Shown: piece by piece, positions 38,575 through 48,076 of the stretch
How positions within the stretch are numbered: the first letter of the stretch is position 1
How the letters are laid out: each line of letters begins with the position of its first letter
Source: Methanosphaera sp.
Lineage (GTDB): Archaea; Methanobacteriota; Methanobacteria; Methanobacteriales; Methanobacteriaceae
Direction of reading: 5' to 3'
NCBI GenBank assembly: GCA_017430835.1
Contig: JAFRMD010000082.1
Span: 1-64,000 of the forward strand
Length of the DNA: 64,000 nucleotides
Made by a program: the position numbers and the translations under genes
The notes under the pieces: generated by a model
What the model saw: the letters and a program-made list of their open reading frames with translations, nothing else
Databases searched by the model: none
Told to the model about the DNA's origin: nothing

Positions 38575-39303
38575 TTATCTTAAAATCCTTGTTCTATATG
38601 AGAATGCTTCAGCCAAATCTATTAAATTACCATTCATAATAGCAGTTACAGAAAATATGACACTGCCTGGAATAACGTTTGCAGGAGTAGCCCTTCTAAC
38701 AAGGTACGTGTTTTTATTTCCCAGAATTGCACCAATCATTGCTCCAGCAACAACACCCACTTGCTCAACATTACTTACACTACAAACCACAACAGGATCA
38801 TCGGTCTGGCTTGAAACATAACCTACGCCCGGAATATGTGTAATTCCATTAACAACACTACTTTTAACACTTTCAACGGATTTCATTCCACGGGCTGCTT
38901 GTACTGCAGATTCAGCAACCTTTGAAACAAAATATTCGCCACAATAAGTGTCAAAACTTATTACAATTCCGTCAGGTAAAAAATTAGGATTTAAATCAAT
39001 CTCTGCATAGGAAATACCTTCACCAGCATCCTCTTTTCTAAGACTAACTCCATTCAAATCATCAAAACCAAGAGCATTATCTTTTAAAATTTCAAAAATA
39101 CATTTATTAACAAGTTCTAACTTAGAATCATTATCAATAACAGCAGTAACAACTAAATCATCACCCGTAATATTACTAAGTAATGCATGGCTGGCTCCAG
39201 CTTTCTTAACCTTCATTAAATCAGATTCAACACCTTCAATAACTTCTTTATTACAAAAGATATCATTATCTGATATATCAATTCCATGACAAAGCATTTT
39301 CAT
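38575..39303 (-). CDS. Conserved methanogen-type protein, family not recognised
   Basis: 242 residues, apparently soluble and complete. It opens MKMLCHGIDIS and has a Gly/Ala/Val-rich second half with AESAVQAARGMKSVE, VNGITHIPGVGYVS and GAMIGAILGNKNTYLVRRATPANVIPG-like segments. No nucleotide-binding or metal-binding motif stands out; a few cysteines are spread out. Codon use and composition match the neighbours. ATG 39303 is 8 nt after AGGAAG. It is divergent from aroD. I cannot assign a function. Confidence 0.6.
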   Translation of the reverse strand: MKMLCHGIDISDNDIFCNKEVIEGVESDLMKVKKAGASHALLSNITGDDLVVTAVIDNDSKLELVNKCIFEILKDNALGFDDLNGVSLRKEDAGEGISYAEIDLNPNFLPDGIVISFDTYCGEYFVSKVAESAVQAARGMKSVESVKSSVVNGITHIPGVGYVSSQTDDPVVVCSVSNVEQVGVVAGAMIGAILGNKNTYLVRRATPANVIPGSVIFSVTAIMNGNLIDLAEAFSYRTRILR

Positions 39304-39404
39304 AAATAAAACTTCCTAAACTAATATTTCAATTTATTAATTTAAAAAACTTATTAATTAAATAAATTTTTTAGATTTAAAAAACATAAATCAATAATAA
39401 TATA

Positions 39405-40100
39405 ATGAAAAATGGAGTGTTGATTAAAATTTACACAGGGGTATGTGCATCAATAATAGAAAAAAACAAGAAAGACATCATAAACACAGTAAAAAGCTTA
39501 GATGAGGAATACGTGGATTATATTGAACTAAGGTTAGATATGATAGAAGACATAAACGTTAAATTAGCAAAAGACATTATAACTACTATAAAAGAAATAA
39601 CACAAAAATCAATAATACTAACTAATAGAACACCAAAAGAAGGAGGACACTTCCAACATTCGGAAGAAGAACGAATAAACATTCTAAAACAAACAGCATC
39701 ATTGGTAGAAATAACAGATATAGAATACAAAACGAAAGAGGATTATAGACAAAGTGTAATAGAAAATGCTAATAAGACAATAATATCCTATCATAACTTC
39801 GAAGAAACGCCATCAAAAGAATACTTGGAAAAAATAATCATAGACTCATTTAAAATAGGAGACATACCAAAAATTGCAGTAAAACCACAATGTTTAGACG
39901 ATACTCTAGTCATAGTCTCATTACTATCAGAAAACAAGGGCATGATTGGAATAAGTATGGATAAGATGGGAGCATATACAAGAGTTATGGCACCTTTAAT
40001 GGGTTCTCCCATTACATATGCAGCAATAACAGCCGAATCAGCGCCGGGACAATTTGACATAAAAACAACAAGCAATATGATAAAAAAATTAAAATATTGA
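39405..40100 (+). CDS. aroD: 3-dehydroquinate dehydratase, type I
   Basis: 231 residues. Type I landmarks: YIELRLDMIEDI, IILTNRTPKEGG, the catalytic His in IISYHNFEETP, the Schiff-base Lys in KIAVKPQ, and the C-terminal SAPGQFD. It catalyses the third shikimate step. The start is uncertain. ATG 39405 has no ribosome binding site in front, although a TTTAAAAAAC element about 25 nt upstream would suit a leaderless transcript. A good GGAG (39414-39417) lies inside the frame, 5 nt before an in-frame ATT (39423). First gene of a three-gene operon. Confidence 0.92.
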   Translation: MKNGVLIKIYTGVCASIIEKNKKDIINTVKSLDEEYVDYIELRLDMIEDINVKLAKDIITTIKEITQKSIILTNRTPKEGGHFQHSEEERINILKQTASLVEITDIEYKTKEDYRQSVIENANKTIISYHNFEETPSKEYLEKIIIDSFKIGDIPKIAVKPQCLDDTLVIVSLLSENKGMIGISMDKMGAYTRVMAPLMGSPITYAAITAESAPGQFDIKTTSNMIKKLKY

Positions 40101-40106
40101 TTTAAT

Positions 40107-40757
40107 ATGACTCCCAAAGAAAAAGAAATTATAAAAGCTTTAAACAAGGTAGGCGTAGATACCAGATATATTAGTTTATATAATAACAATATTTACATTA
40201 ACAACCTTAAATTCTCAAAATTCTCAAGAAAAAAGGAAGAAAAGTTTCTAACAGACTACCCGGAAAAAAAAGTTTACCGTTCAACATTATTTCAGAAAAT
40301 CTGCATAAAAGTATCACGAACTGTAAAAAATCAGATAAAACCCCGAGATACATTATACATACCAGATGATGATTTAATAGAAAATGAAGTATTATATATA
40401 CTTCTTGAAGCATACAAAAGAAAGTATGGAATAAAAATTAATAGAAAAGTTAATAATGGTATTATTGTCAGTAATGATTCATTAGATGATTTCTCATCAA
40501 GATATATTAATCAAATGTTAAATGGGGAGTTAATAACTGAAAAACTCGAGGATAAGACTATTTATCCATTAATGCATATTCCACACCAGTGGATAATTGA
40601 TGTTGCAGAAACTATGCAAATACCAGTTAATAAAACAAGAAAATATGAAGATAATTCATCAAAAGAAGTAATAGAATTCTTAGAAAAGCACATACCTAAT
40701 GTACAAGAATCAATAAAACAGTCAGTTAAATATTTGGATGAAAATAGGAGAATATAA
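40107..40757 (+). CDS. Degenerate TtuA/Ncs6-like PP-loop protein
   Basis: 216 residues in the aroD-aroC operon. The order of landmarks follows the N-type PP-loop tRNA thiolases: a basic N-terminal helix, IKPRDTLYI where the SGGxDS loop should follow, an [13 protein letters not shown] helix, [20 protein letters not shown] as in the family's LDD...NxLxG segment, and a C-terminal [11 protein letters not shown] followed by an EFLEKHIPN helix. The PP-loop itself is replaced by PDDDLIE, and the zinc-binding cysteines are absent, so ATP pyrophosphatase activity is unlikely. This relation is my reading by eye, not a search. It starts 7 nt after aroD and ends 1 nt before aroC. Confidence 0.5.
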   Translation: MTPKEKEIIKALNKVGVDTRYISLYNNNIYINNLKFSKFSRKKEEKFLTDYPEKKVYRSTLFQKICIKVSRTVKNQIKPRDTLYIPDDDLIENEVLYILLEAYKRKYGIKINRKVNNGIIVSNDSLDDFSSRYINQMLNGELITEKLEDKTIYPLMHIPHQWIIDVAETMQIPVNKTRKYEDNSSKEVIEFLEKHIPNVQESIKQSVKYLDENRRI

Positions 40758-40758
40758 T

Positions 40759-41856
40759 ATGGCATCAAACACAACAGGAGAAATATTTAAAGTAACAACA
40801 TTCGGGGCAAGTCATGGAACAGCACTGGGAGCAACAATAGATGGCTGTCCTGCAGGATTAGAACTATCAAGAGATGATATACAAGCAGAACTTAATAAAA
40901 GAAGGCCCGGAACAAGTAATCTGACAACGGCAAGAGATGAAAAAGACTCCGTAGAAATATTATCCGGAATATTTGAGGGAAAAACAGATGGAACACCAAT
41001 AACCGCAATAATAAGAAACAAGGATCAGATAAGCAAAAACTATGACAACCTAAAGAATAATCCACGACCTGGACATGGAGATTACTGTTGGAATAAAAAA
41101 TTCGGAAACTATGATTACAGAGGTGGAGGAAGAGGTAGTGGACGAATAACAATTGGCCATGTAATAGGTGGGGCAGTAAGTAAAAAACTCTTGGAACAAT
41201 ATGGCATTACAACACTAGCACACGTAACTGCAATACATGATATAAGAACAGAGAAAGAGTTTACATTTGAAGAAATTAAAGAGAACATAAATAAGAACAA
41301 TGTTAGATGTGCAGACCTCAAAAAGGCAAAGATGATGGAAGAAGCAATACTTGATGCTAAAAAAGATGGAAATTCATTGGGAGGTATTGTGGAAATAATC
41401 ATAGACAACATTCCTGTTGCTTTAGGTCAACCAGTATTCGACAAATTGGATGGAGATTTGGCTAAGGCTCTAATGAACATAGGGGCAGTTAAAGGAGTGG
41501 AAATAGGCTTAGGATTTGAAAGTGCTACTTTAACTGGAAAAGAGTATAATGACCAATTCATATTGGAAAATGGTAAAATCGTAACAGAAACCAATCATTC
41601 AGGAGGTATTCTTGGAGGAATGTCCAATGGAATGCCTATTCTTATAAGAGTGGCCGTTAAACCAACCCCATCAGTAAGTGGAATACAGAAAACAGTAAAT
41701 CTATTGGAAAATAAGGAAACAACAATAGAAATAGAAGGCAGACATGATCCATGTATTTGTCCAAGAGTCACAACTGTTGCAGAATCTGCTTGTAACATGG
41801 TAATAGCAGATCATATGATAAGGGCAGGTTACATTAATCCTGATAAAATAAGTTAA
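40759..41856 (+). CDS. aroC: Chorismate synthase
   Basis: 365 residues. The three family signatures are present: the N-terminal [19 protein letters not shown], the central [15 protein letters not shown] and the C-terminal [10 protein letters not shown]. It converts EPSP to chorismate with reduced FMN. The start is ATG 40759, 8 nt after AGGAGA; an upstream in-frame ATG (40738) lies inside the previous gene. Last gene of the aroD operon; tRNA-Thr follows on the other strand. Confidence 0.96.
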   Translation: MASNTTGEIFKVTTFGASHGTALGATIDGCPAGLELSRDDIQAELNKRRPGTSNLTTARDEKDSVEILSGIFEGKTDGTPITAIIRNKDQISKNYDNLKNNPRPGHGDYCWNKKFGNYDYRGGGRGSGRITIGHVIGGAVSKKLLEQYGITTLAHVTAIHDIRTEKEFTFEEIKENINKNNVRCADLKKAKMMEEAILDAKKDGNSLGGIVEIIIDNIPVALGQPVFDKLDGDLAKALMNIGAVKGVEIGLGFESATLTGKEYNDQFILENGKIVTETNHSGGILGGMSNGMPILIRVAVKPTPSVSGIQKTVNLLENKETTIEIEGRHDPCICPRVTTVAESACNMVIADHMIRAGYINPDKIS

Positions 41857-41870
41857 GTTTAAAATTCTAA

Positions 41871-41944
41871 AGCCCTGGAAGGGATTCGAACCCTTGACAT
41901 TCTGATTACGAGTCAGACGCTTTACCTGGCTGAGCCACCAGGGC
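41871..41944 (-). tRNA. tRNA-Thr (CGU anticodon)
   Basis: A 74-nt cloverleaf on the minus strand: acceptor GCCCTGG pairs with CCAGGGC, D arm GCTCAGCCAGG, anticodon stem TCTGA/TCAGA around the loop CTCGTAA (anticodon CGT), T arm AAGGG-TTCGAAT-CCCTT. The discriminator base is T(U), as usual for archaeal tRNA-Thr. CCA is not encoded, and no intron interrupts the anticodon loop. Confidence 0.95.
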
Positions 41945-41971
41945 AAATTTCTATTTTTAAAAAACAATTGT

Positions 41972-41979
41972 AAAAAAAA
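41972..41979 (-). terminator. Oligo-T terminator after the MBL-fold gene
   Basis: Eight T residues on the minus strand, 12 nt after the stop codon of the MBL-fold gene and 28 nt before the tRNA. Confidence 0.45.
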
Positions 41980-41990
41980 GGATGGAAAAA

Positions 41991-42770
41991 CTATTTCTTT
42001 CGAAATTGATCTAAGTTCATTGTTAATCCATCTGTTGCTGCAATTGTTCTCACACCAGTATTTTGGGTAATAATCCTTGTATTTTGGAAAGGATTGTTCA
42101 TAATTAAATTTACCCCTAGATGTGTCATTATGGCGATTTGTGGTTGAACTTCGCCAACTAATTGCTCAAAGTCCATAGTTCTCATATGTCCTTTGATTTT
42201 ACGTTCTCCCTCTTTAATTACACAACCAATTAATACATCAGCATCCTTATGTTCTTCAGCAAGTTCTGGGAAATATTCCGTATCGGCTGTGTAATTAATA
42301 TTTAATCCATTATAATTAATATTAAATCCAACACATGTTGAATCTCCATGATGAGTATCAGTACCTCTAATAGAAATTTTTTTCTCTTTAATAACATCAC
42401 CAGGATGCATAACTGAAACTTTTGGTTTTGATTGGTGATATTTGGAGATACATGGACCTAATTCATCACTACCATTAATTACACTTTCACTTCCAATAAC
42501 ATGCCCTGTTCGTCTAGTCATACCTTGAGTCATAGCTTCAATTAGTACTTCTGCATCATTATAATGGTCAGTATGACAATGACTAACCAGTAACAAGTTA
42601 ATTTTCCTGGGATTCAAACCGTATTGATGGCTTCTTACTAAAGCGCCTGGTCCTGGGTCTACATGGATATTCTTGCCACCAATGCCGTCAATTCGAAAAC
42701 CACCAGTCATTCTTTTTTGGCTAATGGTTGCAAAACGACCACCGCCGGTTCCCAAAAATTGTAATTTCAT
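41991..42770 (-). CDS. MBL-fold metal-dependent hydrolase
   Basis: 259 residues. The metal-binding motif is SHCHTDHYND near residue 62, with a further Asp in YTADTEYF and His in MTHLGVN. The N-terminal FLGTGGGRF is common to RNase Z/PhnP-like enzymes of the beta-lactamase fold. Two metal ions and hydrolysis of a phosphodiester or related bond are expected; the substrate is unknown. ATG 42770 follows AGGAG. Confidence 0.8.
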   Translation of the reverse strand: MKLQFLGTGGGRFATISQKRMTGGFRIDGIGGKNIHVDPGPGALVRSHQYGLNPRKINLLLVSHCHTDHYNDAEVLIEAMTQGMTRRTGHVIGSESVINGSDELGPCISKYHQSKPKVSVMHPGDVIKEKKISIRGTDTHHGDSTCVGFNINYNGLNINYTADTEYFPELAEEHKDADVLIGCVIKEGERKIKGHMRTMDFEQLVGEVQPQIAIMTHLGVNLIMNNPFQNTRIITQNTGVRTIAATDGLTMNLDQFRKK

Positions 42771-42949
42771 TTTTACTCCTAAAATTGTTTGCGAACTTTG
42801 ATAATAATAATTATTATTATCTATGTAGTTATTTTTTAATAATATGTATATATAGTTTCCTATCTGGAATAAAGTAATACATTTTGTTATGAATTATTTA
42901 TTAGTTCAAGTATTTTTGAATATATAGGGAACAAGTAACTGTTATAACT

Positions 42950-45817
42950 TTATTCAAGCATTGACTTCAAGTAATGTCCAGTATAAGAATTTGTCAAGGA
43001 AACTTCTTCAGGAGTACCTTCAGCAACTAATTCTCCACCATCATCTCCACCTTCGGGACCTAAATCAATTATATGGTCTGCTGTTTTGATTACATCAAGG
43101 TTATGTTCAATAACAACAAGAGTATTTCCCTGATTTCGTAATTTTAATAATACATTAAGAAGCTTATTAATATCATCAAAATGTAATCCTGTTGTAGGTT
43201 CATCCAAGATGTATAATGTGTTGGATGTGTTTTGACGACTTAATTCCTTAGCAAGTTTAACTCTTTGTGCTTCTCCTCCAGATAATGTGGTAGCTGGTTG
43301 ACCTAACTTAACATAGCCTAAACCGACATCAACAAGTGTTTGCAGTTTTCTTTTAATTTTTGGAATGTTTTCAAAGAATTCTAAAGCTTCCTCACTGGTC
43401 ATTTCAAGAACATCATTAATATTTTTGCCTTTGTATCTGATATTGAGTGTTTCTCTGTTATAGCGTTTACCTTCACATACTTCACATGGAACATATACAT
43501 CTGCTAGGAAGTGCATTTCAATTTGCACTATACCGTCTCCACTACAGGCTTCACACCTACCGCCCTTAACATTAAAGCTGAAACGTCCAGGCTTATAACC
43601 TCTCTGTTTGGATTCCGCAGTTTGAGCATATAATTCTCTAATATAAGTAAATAATCCTATATATGTTGCAGGATTAGAACGTGGTGTTCGACCAATAGGT
43701 GATTGGTCAATAACAATAATTTTATCAATGTTTTCAACACCAGTAATACTTTTATGTTTACCAATTTTATGTTTATGTTTATGAGTTAATTTTTCATCAA
43801 TTCCATGATATAGAATTTCATTAACAAGAGTACTTTTTCCAGAACCGGATACTCCAGTAACACAAATAAATTTTCCTAATGGAAATGTAATATTTATATT
43901 TTTCAGATTATTTTCTTGTGCACCTGTTACTGTGATATATTTTCCATTACCGTTATGCCGTTTTTTTGGTACTGGTATCTCTTTGAGTCCCGAGAGGTAT
44001 TGTCCTGTTAGTGAGTTTTTATTATTTTTTATATCATCCGGTGTTCCTTCTGCTGTAAGTATTCCTCCATGTTCTCCTGCACCGGGACCAATATCTACAA
44101 CGTGGTCTGCTTCGAGTATAGTTTCTTCATCGTGTTCTACGACAATTAATGTATTTCCAATATCTCGCAAGTGTTTTAGTGTTTCAATAAGTTTCATATT
44201 GTCTCTTTGATGTAATCCAATACTTGGTTCGTCTAAAACGTATAATACACCAACTAATCTACTACCAATTTGTGTTGCAAGTCTTATACGTTGGGCTTCT
44301 CCTCCTGATAATGTTCCTGATGAACGGGCAAGGGTAAGATAATTTAATCCAACATCATTAAGAAACTCCAATCTTTCCTTTATTTCCTTAAGGATTTCAT
44401 GTCCAATAAATTCTTGTCTTTCTGTTAGTTTTAGGTTTTTGAAGAATTCGCTGCTTTCACTAAGTGATAATTTGGTTAAATCAGCAATGTTAATATTGCC
44501 AACTGTTACGGCAAGCATTTCAGGTTTTAATCTATCTCCATGACAAGTTGGACAATCATTAAGTGTCATATAAGTACGGGCTGCTTTTCTTCGATATTTG
44601 GAACCAGTTTCAATAAATAATCTTTTCATATGTGGTATAACGCCTTCAAATGGCTTTGTAACATTACGGGTTGATCCTTCCTTTCCCAGCGTAAACATTA
44701 TTTTTTCATCACCACTACCATATAATATGATGTCCTGATGTTTTTGGCTTAGAGTATGGAATGGAACATCTAGCTTAAAACCGTAATGATTTGCAACTCC
44801 GGCAATCAACTTATTATAATAAGTGTCTGTCCTTTGTGAGTTACTCCAAGGTTTTATTGCACCCTCTCTTAAGGATAATGTTTTATCAGGAACGATAAGA
44901 TCAGGGTCGGCTTCAAGTGTACTTCCTATACCATTACAGCTTGGACATGCTGCTTGTGGATTGTTGAATGAAAACATTCTAGGACTAATTTCGGTAAAGT
45001 TAATTCCACAATCAGGACAAGCTAATGCTTCGTTATAATACTGGTCTGCTTTTGACGGATCATTATTTGCTACTGTTATTAATCCTTCACCAATTTCGAG
45101 TGCTGTTTCAACAGATTCTACTAATCTTTTTCTGAAATTTTCATTATTTGATACCTTAACTCTGTCTACTACAATTTCAATGTTGTGTTTGTTGTTTTTG
45201 TTAAGTTTTATTTCGTTATCTAATGATAATATTTCACCATCAACTCTTACTCTTACAAAACCCTTTTCTTTGTATGATTGGAATATTTTCTGGTGCATTC
45301 CCTTACGGTCTTTAATAACTGGTGCAAGTATGATTATTTTTTCTTGGTCATTATCGTCTATTATTGCATCTGCTATTTGACCGGGAGTTTGTTGTGATAT
45401 TTCTTTTCCACAATTATAACAATGAGCAATACCTATACGGGCGTATAACAATCTTAGGTAATCATAAATTTCCGTTACGGTTCCAACAGTTGAACGAGGA
45501 TTTACACGGGTAGTTTTCTGGTCTATTGAGATTGCAGGGGAAAGTCCTTCAATATAATCCACTTCAGGTTTTTCCATTTGTCCTAAAAATTGTCTTGCAT
45601 AAGCAGATAATGATTCAACATATCTTCTTTGTCCTTCGGCATAAATGGTGTCAAATGCTAATGATGATTTACCAGAACCACTAAGTCCAGTAATTACAAT
45701 AAATTTGTCACGAGGAAGGATTACATCAATATTTTGCAGGTTATGTTCTCTAGCACCTTTAATGATAATTTTTTTTTCTTGTATTGCCTTTTTTCTTGCA
45801 TCAGAATTGTTTTTCAT
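42950..45817 (-). CDS. uvrA: Excinuclease ABC subunit A
   Basis: 955 residues, full length. Two ABC modules with GLSGSGKSS and GVSGSGKST Walker A motifs, LSGGEAQR signatures twice, and zinc-finger cysteines (CYNCG, CPDCG, CPSCNG; C-terminal CEACSGDG and CEVCEG). UvrA finds DNA damage and loads UvrB. ATG 45817 lies 3 nt after the uvrB stop; its AAGAGG ribosome binding site is inside uvrB, so the two are coupled. Bacterial-type UvrABC in mesophilic archaea is regarded as acquired by transfer. Confidence 0.97.
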   Translation of the reverse strand: MKNNSDARKKAIQEKKIIIKGAREHNLQNIDVILPRDKFIVITGLSGSGKSSLAFDTIYAEGQRRYVESLSAYARQFLGQMEKPEVDYIEGLSPAISIDQKTTRVNPRSTVGTVTEIYDYLRLLYARIGIAHCYNCGKEISQQTPGQIADAIIDDNDQEKIIILAPVIKDRKGMHQKIFQSYKEKGFVRVRVDGEILSLDNEIKLNKNNKHNIEIVVDRVKVSNNENFRKRLVESVETALEIGEGLITVANNDPSKADQYYNEALACPDCGINFTEISPRMFSFNNPQAACPSCNGIGSTLEADPDLIVPDKTLSLREGAIKPWSNSQRTDTYYNKLIAGVANHYGFKLDVPFHTLSQKHQDIILYGSGDEKIMFTLGKEGSTRNVTKPFEGVIPHMKRLFIETGSKYRRKAARTYMTLNDCPTCHGDRLKPEMLAVTVGNINIADLTKLSLSESSEFFKNLKLTERQEFIGHEILKEIKERLEFLNDVGLNYLTLARSSGTLSGGEAQRIRLATQIGSRLVGVLYVLDEPSIGLHQRDNMKLIETLKHLRDIGNTLIVVEHDEETILEADHVVDIGPGAGEHGGILTAEGTPDDIKNNKNSLTGQYLSGLKEIPVPKKRHNGNGKYITVTGAQENNLKNINITFPLGKFICVTGVSGSGKSTLVNEILYHGIDEKLTHKHKHKIGKHKSITGVENIDKIIVIDQSPIGRTPRSNPATYIGLFTYIRELYAQTAESKQRGYKPGRFSFNVKGGRCEACSGDGIVQIEMHFLADVYVPCEVCEGKRYNRETLNIRYKGKNINDVLEMTSEEALEFFENIPKIKRKLQTLVDVGLGYVKLGQPATTLSGGEAQRVKLAKELSRQNTSNTLYILDEPTTGLHFDDINKLLNVLLKLRNQGNTLVVIEHNLDVIKTADHIIDLGPEGGDDGGELVAEGTPEEVSLTNSYTGHYLKSMLE

Positions 45818-45820
45818 TTT

Positions 45821-47776
45821 TTATTCCTCTTTTAATTCTTGTATTCTATCTCTTAGCTTAGCAGCTCTTTCAAAGTCAAGATTTTGTGCTGCCTCTTTCA
45901 TTTCCATTTCCAGTTCATCTATTAACATGTCCACTTCTTCAATGGTAATATTGTCAATTTCTTGAATTTCCTCAATTTTTTCTTCAATCTTTTTCCCTTT
46001 AAGCTTACGTACAACACTACGTGGAGTAATATTATGGTCTTTGTTATAAGCTATCTGTATTTTTCTTCTACGTTCAGTAATGTTAACGGCATTTCTAACT
46101 GAATCTGTAATGTTATCCGCATATAATATGACTTCACCATCAACATTACGGGCAGCCCTACCAATTGTCTGAATAAGTGATGTTTGTGAACGAAGGAAAC
46201 CCTCCTTGTCAGCATCAAGAATAGCAACAAGAGCTACTTCAGGCAAGTCAAGCCCTTCCCTTAAAAGGTTAACCCCAACAAGACAATCAAACTCTCCACG
46301 ACGAAGATCATCAATAATCTCAGTACGTTCAAGTGTAGTAATTTCTGAGTGAAGATATCTGCATTTAACATTCATTTTAATGTAATAATCCGTTAAATCC
46401 TCAGCCATTTTCTTAGTAAGTGCCGTAACCAAGATTCTCTGATTATTTTCAACCCTTTTACGAATTTCACCAAGAAGATCATCAACCTGATTCTTAACTG
46501 GCCTAATAATAGGTTTCGGATCAACAAGTCCTGTAGGTCTGATAATCTGTTCAACCTTATTTCTAGATCTTCCCAGCTCAAATGGAGCTGGAGTTGCTGA
46601 CACGTACAATACCTGATTTTGAGCCTTCATAAATTCATCAAATCTTAAAGGCCTATTTTCTTTAGCACTTGGAAGCCTGAAACCATACTGTACCAAGGTT
46701 TCCTTTCTAGCCCGGTCTCCTTCATACATTCCCCTAATCTGTGGCACTGTAACATGGGATTCATCAATAATGGTAAGATAATCATCAGGGAAATACCTTA
46801 GTAATGAGTAGGGTGTTTCACCCCATTTTCTTCCATTCATATGCATAGAATAGTTTTCTATACCCGAACAGTAACCAATTTCTTGAAGCATTTCCATGTC
46901 AAAATTTGTTCTTTGTTCAATCCTTTGAGCTTCAACATATTTTCCCGTAGCCTTGAATGTTGCTACACGTTCAGCAAGTTCGTTTTTAATATTTTTTATA
47001 GCAACGTCTTGTTTTTCTTTGGCAATTACGAAGTGTTTTGCAGGAAATATTATAACTTTCCGTACTTCTTCAATAATATCTGCTTTCAGTGGGTCAATCT
47101 TGTATATGACATCAATTTCATCTCCCCACATTTCGATTCGGATGGCATAGTTTGCGTTTATTGGGAATATTTCAATAACATCGCCCCTAACTCTGAACTT
47201 ACCCCTTACAAATTCGATATCATTTCTTTCATACTGCATTTCAACTAATGCTTTAAGAATATCTTCCCTTGATATTTCCTGTTCAATTTCAAGTTGAAGT
47301 GTGAATTCAGCATAATCCTCTGGAGAACCAATACCATAAATACAGGACACACTGCTTACAACAATCACATCATCCCTAGTAAGCAGGGACTGGGTAGCTG
47401 AGTGTCTTAAACGATCAATTTCCTCGTTAACACTGGATTCTTTGTCAATAAACGTGTCGGTTTGTGCAACATAAGCTTCTGGCTGGTAATAATCGTAGTA
47501 ACTAACGAAGTATTCCACAGCATTTTCTGGGAAGAATTCCTTGAATTCCTCGTATAATTGTGATGCCAGGGTCTTATTATGGCTCATTACAAGTGTTGGT
47601 TTATCAAGTTGTTCAATAACGTTAGCCATTGTAAATGTTTTTCCAGAACCTGTAACACCCTCCAGAACTTGTTCGTTGTCCCCATCCTTAAAGTGTTCAA
47701 CAAGTGATTGAATCGCTTTTGGCTGGTCACCAAAAGGTTTATAATCTGAATGTAAAATGAATTTTGACATATACAT
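45821..47776 (-). CDS. uvrB: Excinuclease ABC subunit B
   Basis: 651 residues. Walker A GVTGSGKT, the beta-hairpin region [16 protein letters not shown] as Walker B, helicase motifs with [14 protein letters not shown] and QTIGRAARN, and the C-terminal UVR domain with [12 protein letters not shown] that meets UvrC. It opens DNA at the lesion. ATG 47776 or ATG 47770 may be the start; neither has a Shine-Dalgarno sequence, and a leaderless message is possible. First gene of the uvrB-uvrA pair. Confidence 0.97.
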   Translation of the reverse strand: MYMSKFILHSDYKPFGDQPKAIQSLVEHFKDGDNEQVLEGVTGSGKTFTMANVIEQLDKPTLVMSHNKTLASQLYEEFKEFFPENAVEYFVSYYDYYQPEAYVAQTDTFIDKESSVNEEIDRLRHSATQSLLTRDDVIVVSSVSCIYGIGSPEDYAEFTLQLEIEQEISREDILKALVEMQYERNDIEFVRGKFRVRGDVIEIFPINANYAIRIEMWGDEIDVIYKIDPLKADIIEEVRKVIIFPAKHFVIAKEKQDVAIKNIKNELAERVATFKATGKYVEAQRIEQRTNFDMEMLQEIGYCSGIENYSMHMNGRKWGETPYSLLRYFPDDYLTIIDESHVTVPQIRGMYEGDRARKETLVQYGFRLPSAKENRPLRFDEFMKAQNQVLYVSATPAPFELGRSRNKVEQIIRPTGLVDPKPIIRPVKNQVDDLLGEIRKRVENNQRILVTALTKKMAEDLTDYYIKMNVKCRYLHSEITTLERTEIIDDLRRGEFDCLVGVNLLREGLDLPEVALVAILDADKEGFLRSQTSLIQTIGRAARNVDGEVILYADNITDSVRNAVNITERRRKIQIAYNKDHNITPRSVVRKLKGKKIEEKIEEIQEIDNITIEEVDMLIDELEMEMKEAAQNLDFERAAKLRDRIQELKEE

Positions 47777-48022
47777 ATATTCTATTGAAAGTAATTGTTA
47801 ATATTATTGAAAGTTGAATGGAAAAAACATCATGTTAAATATTTTCGCATCTTTTGATGATTATTTCAAACAAATTAGGGGAATAAAAAAGATTCTCTTT
47901 AAAAATTTGAATTAAGATTTTTATATGGGTTTATTAAGCAGAATTTGCTTTTTTCAACATTAATTTGAAAAAGAAATTTATTATATGGATTTTTAAATAT
48001 GGATTATAATATTCCTCACTTT
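47777..48022. other. Intergenic region upstream of uvrB
   Basis: About 245 nt, AT-rich, no gene seen. A TATA-like CATATAAAAATC on the minus strand (about 47917-47928) is the clearest promoter-like element for uvrB, though it would imply a leader of more than 100 nt. Confidence 0.35.
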
Positions 48023-48060
48023 AAAAAAAGTTTTGTATAAATGTTAATTCATTTATACAA
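48023..48060 (-). terminator. Hairpin plus T7 terminator of the beta-helix adhesin
   Basis: Read on the minus strand, TTGTATAAATG (48050-48060) pairs perfectly with CATTTATACAA (48033-48043) over a 6-nt loop. Three nt later comes a T7 run (48023-48029). This looks like an intrinsic terminator 16 nt after the adhesin stop codon. Confidence 0.65.
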
Positions 48061-48076
48061 TGTAAATGCTTTATAT

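Noticed and set aside
41701..41967. 88-residue minus-strand frame across tRNA-Thr and the aroC end
   Set aside because: It reads through the tRNA gene and the antisense of aroC; the tRNA fold is decisive.
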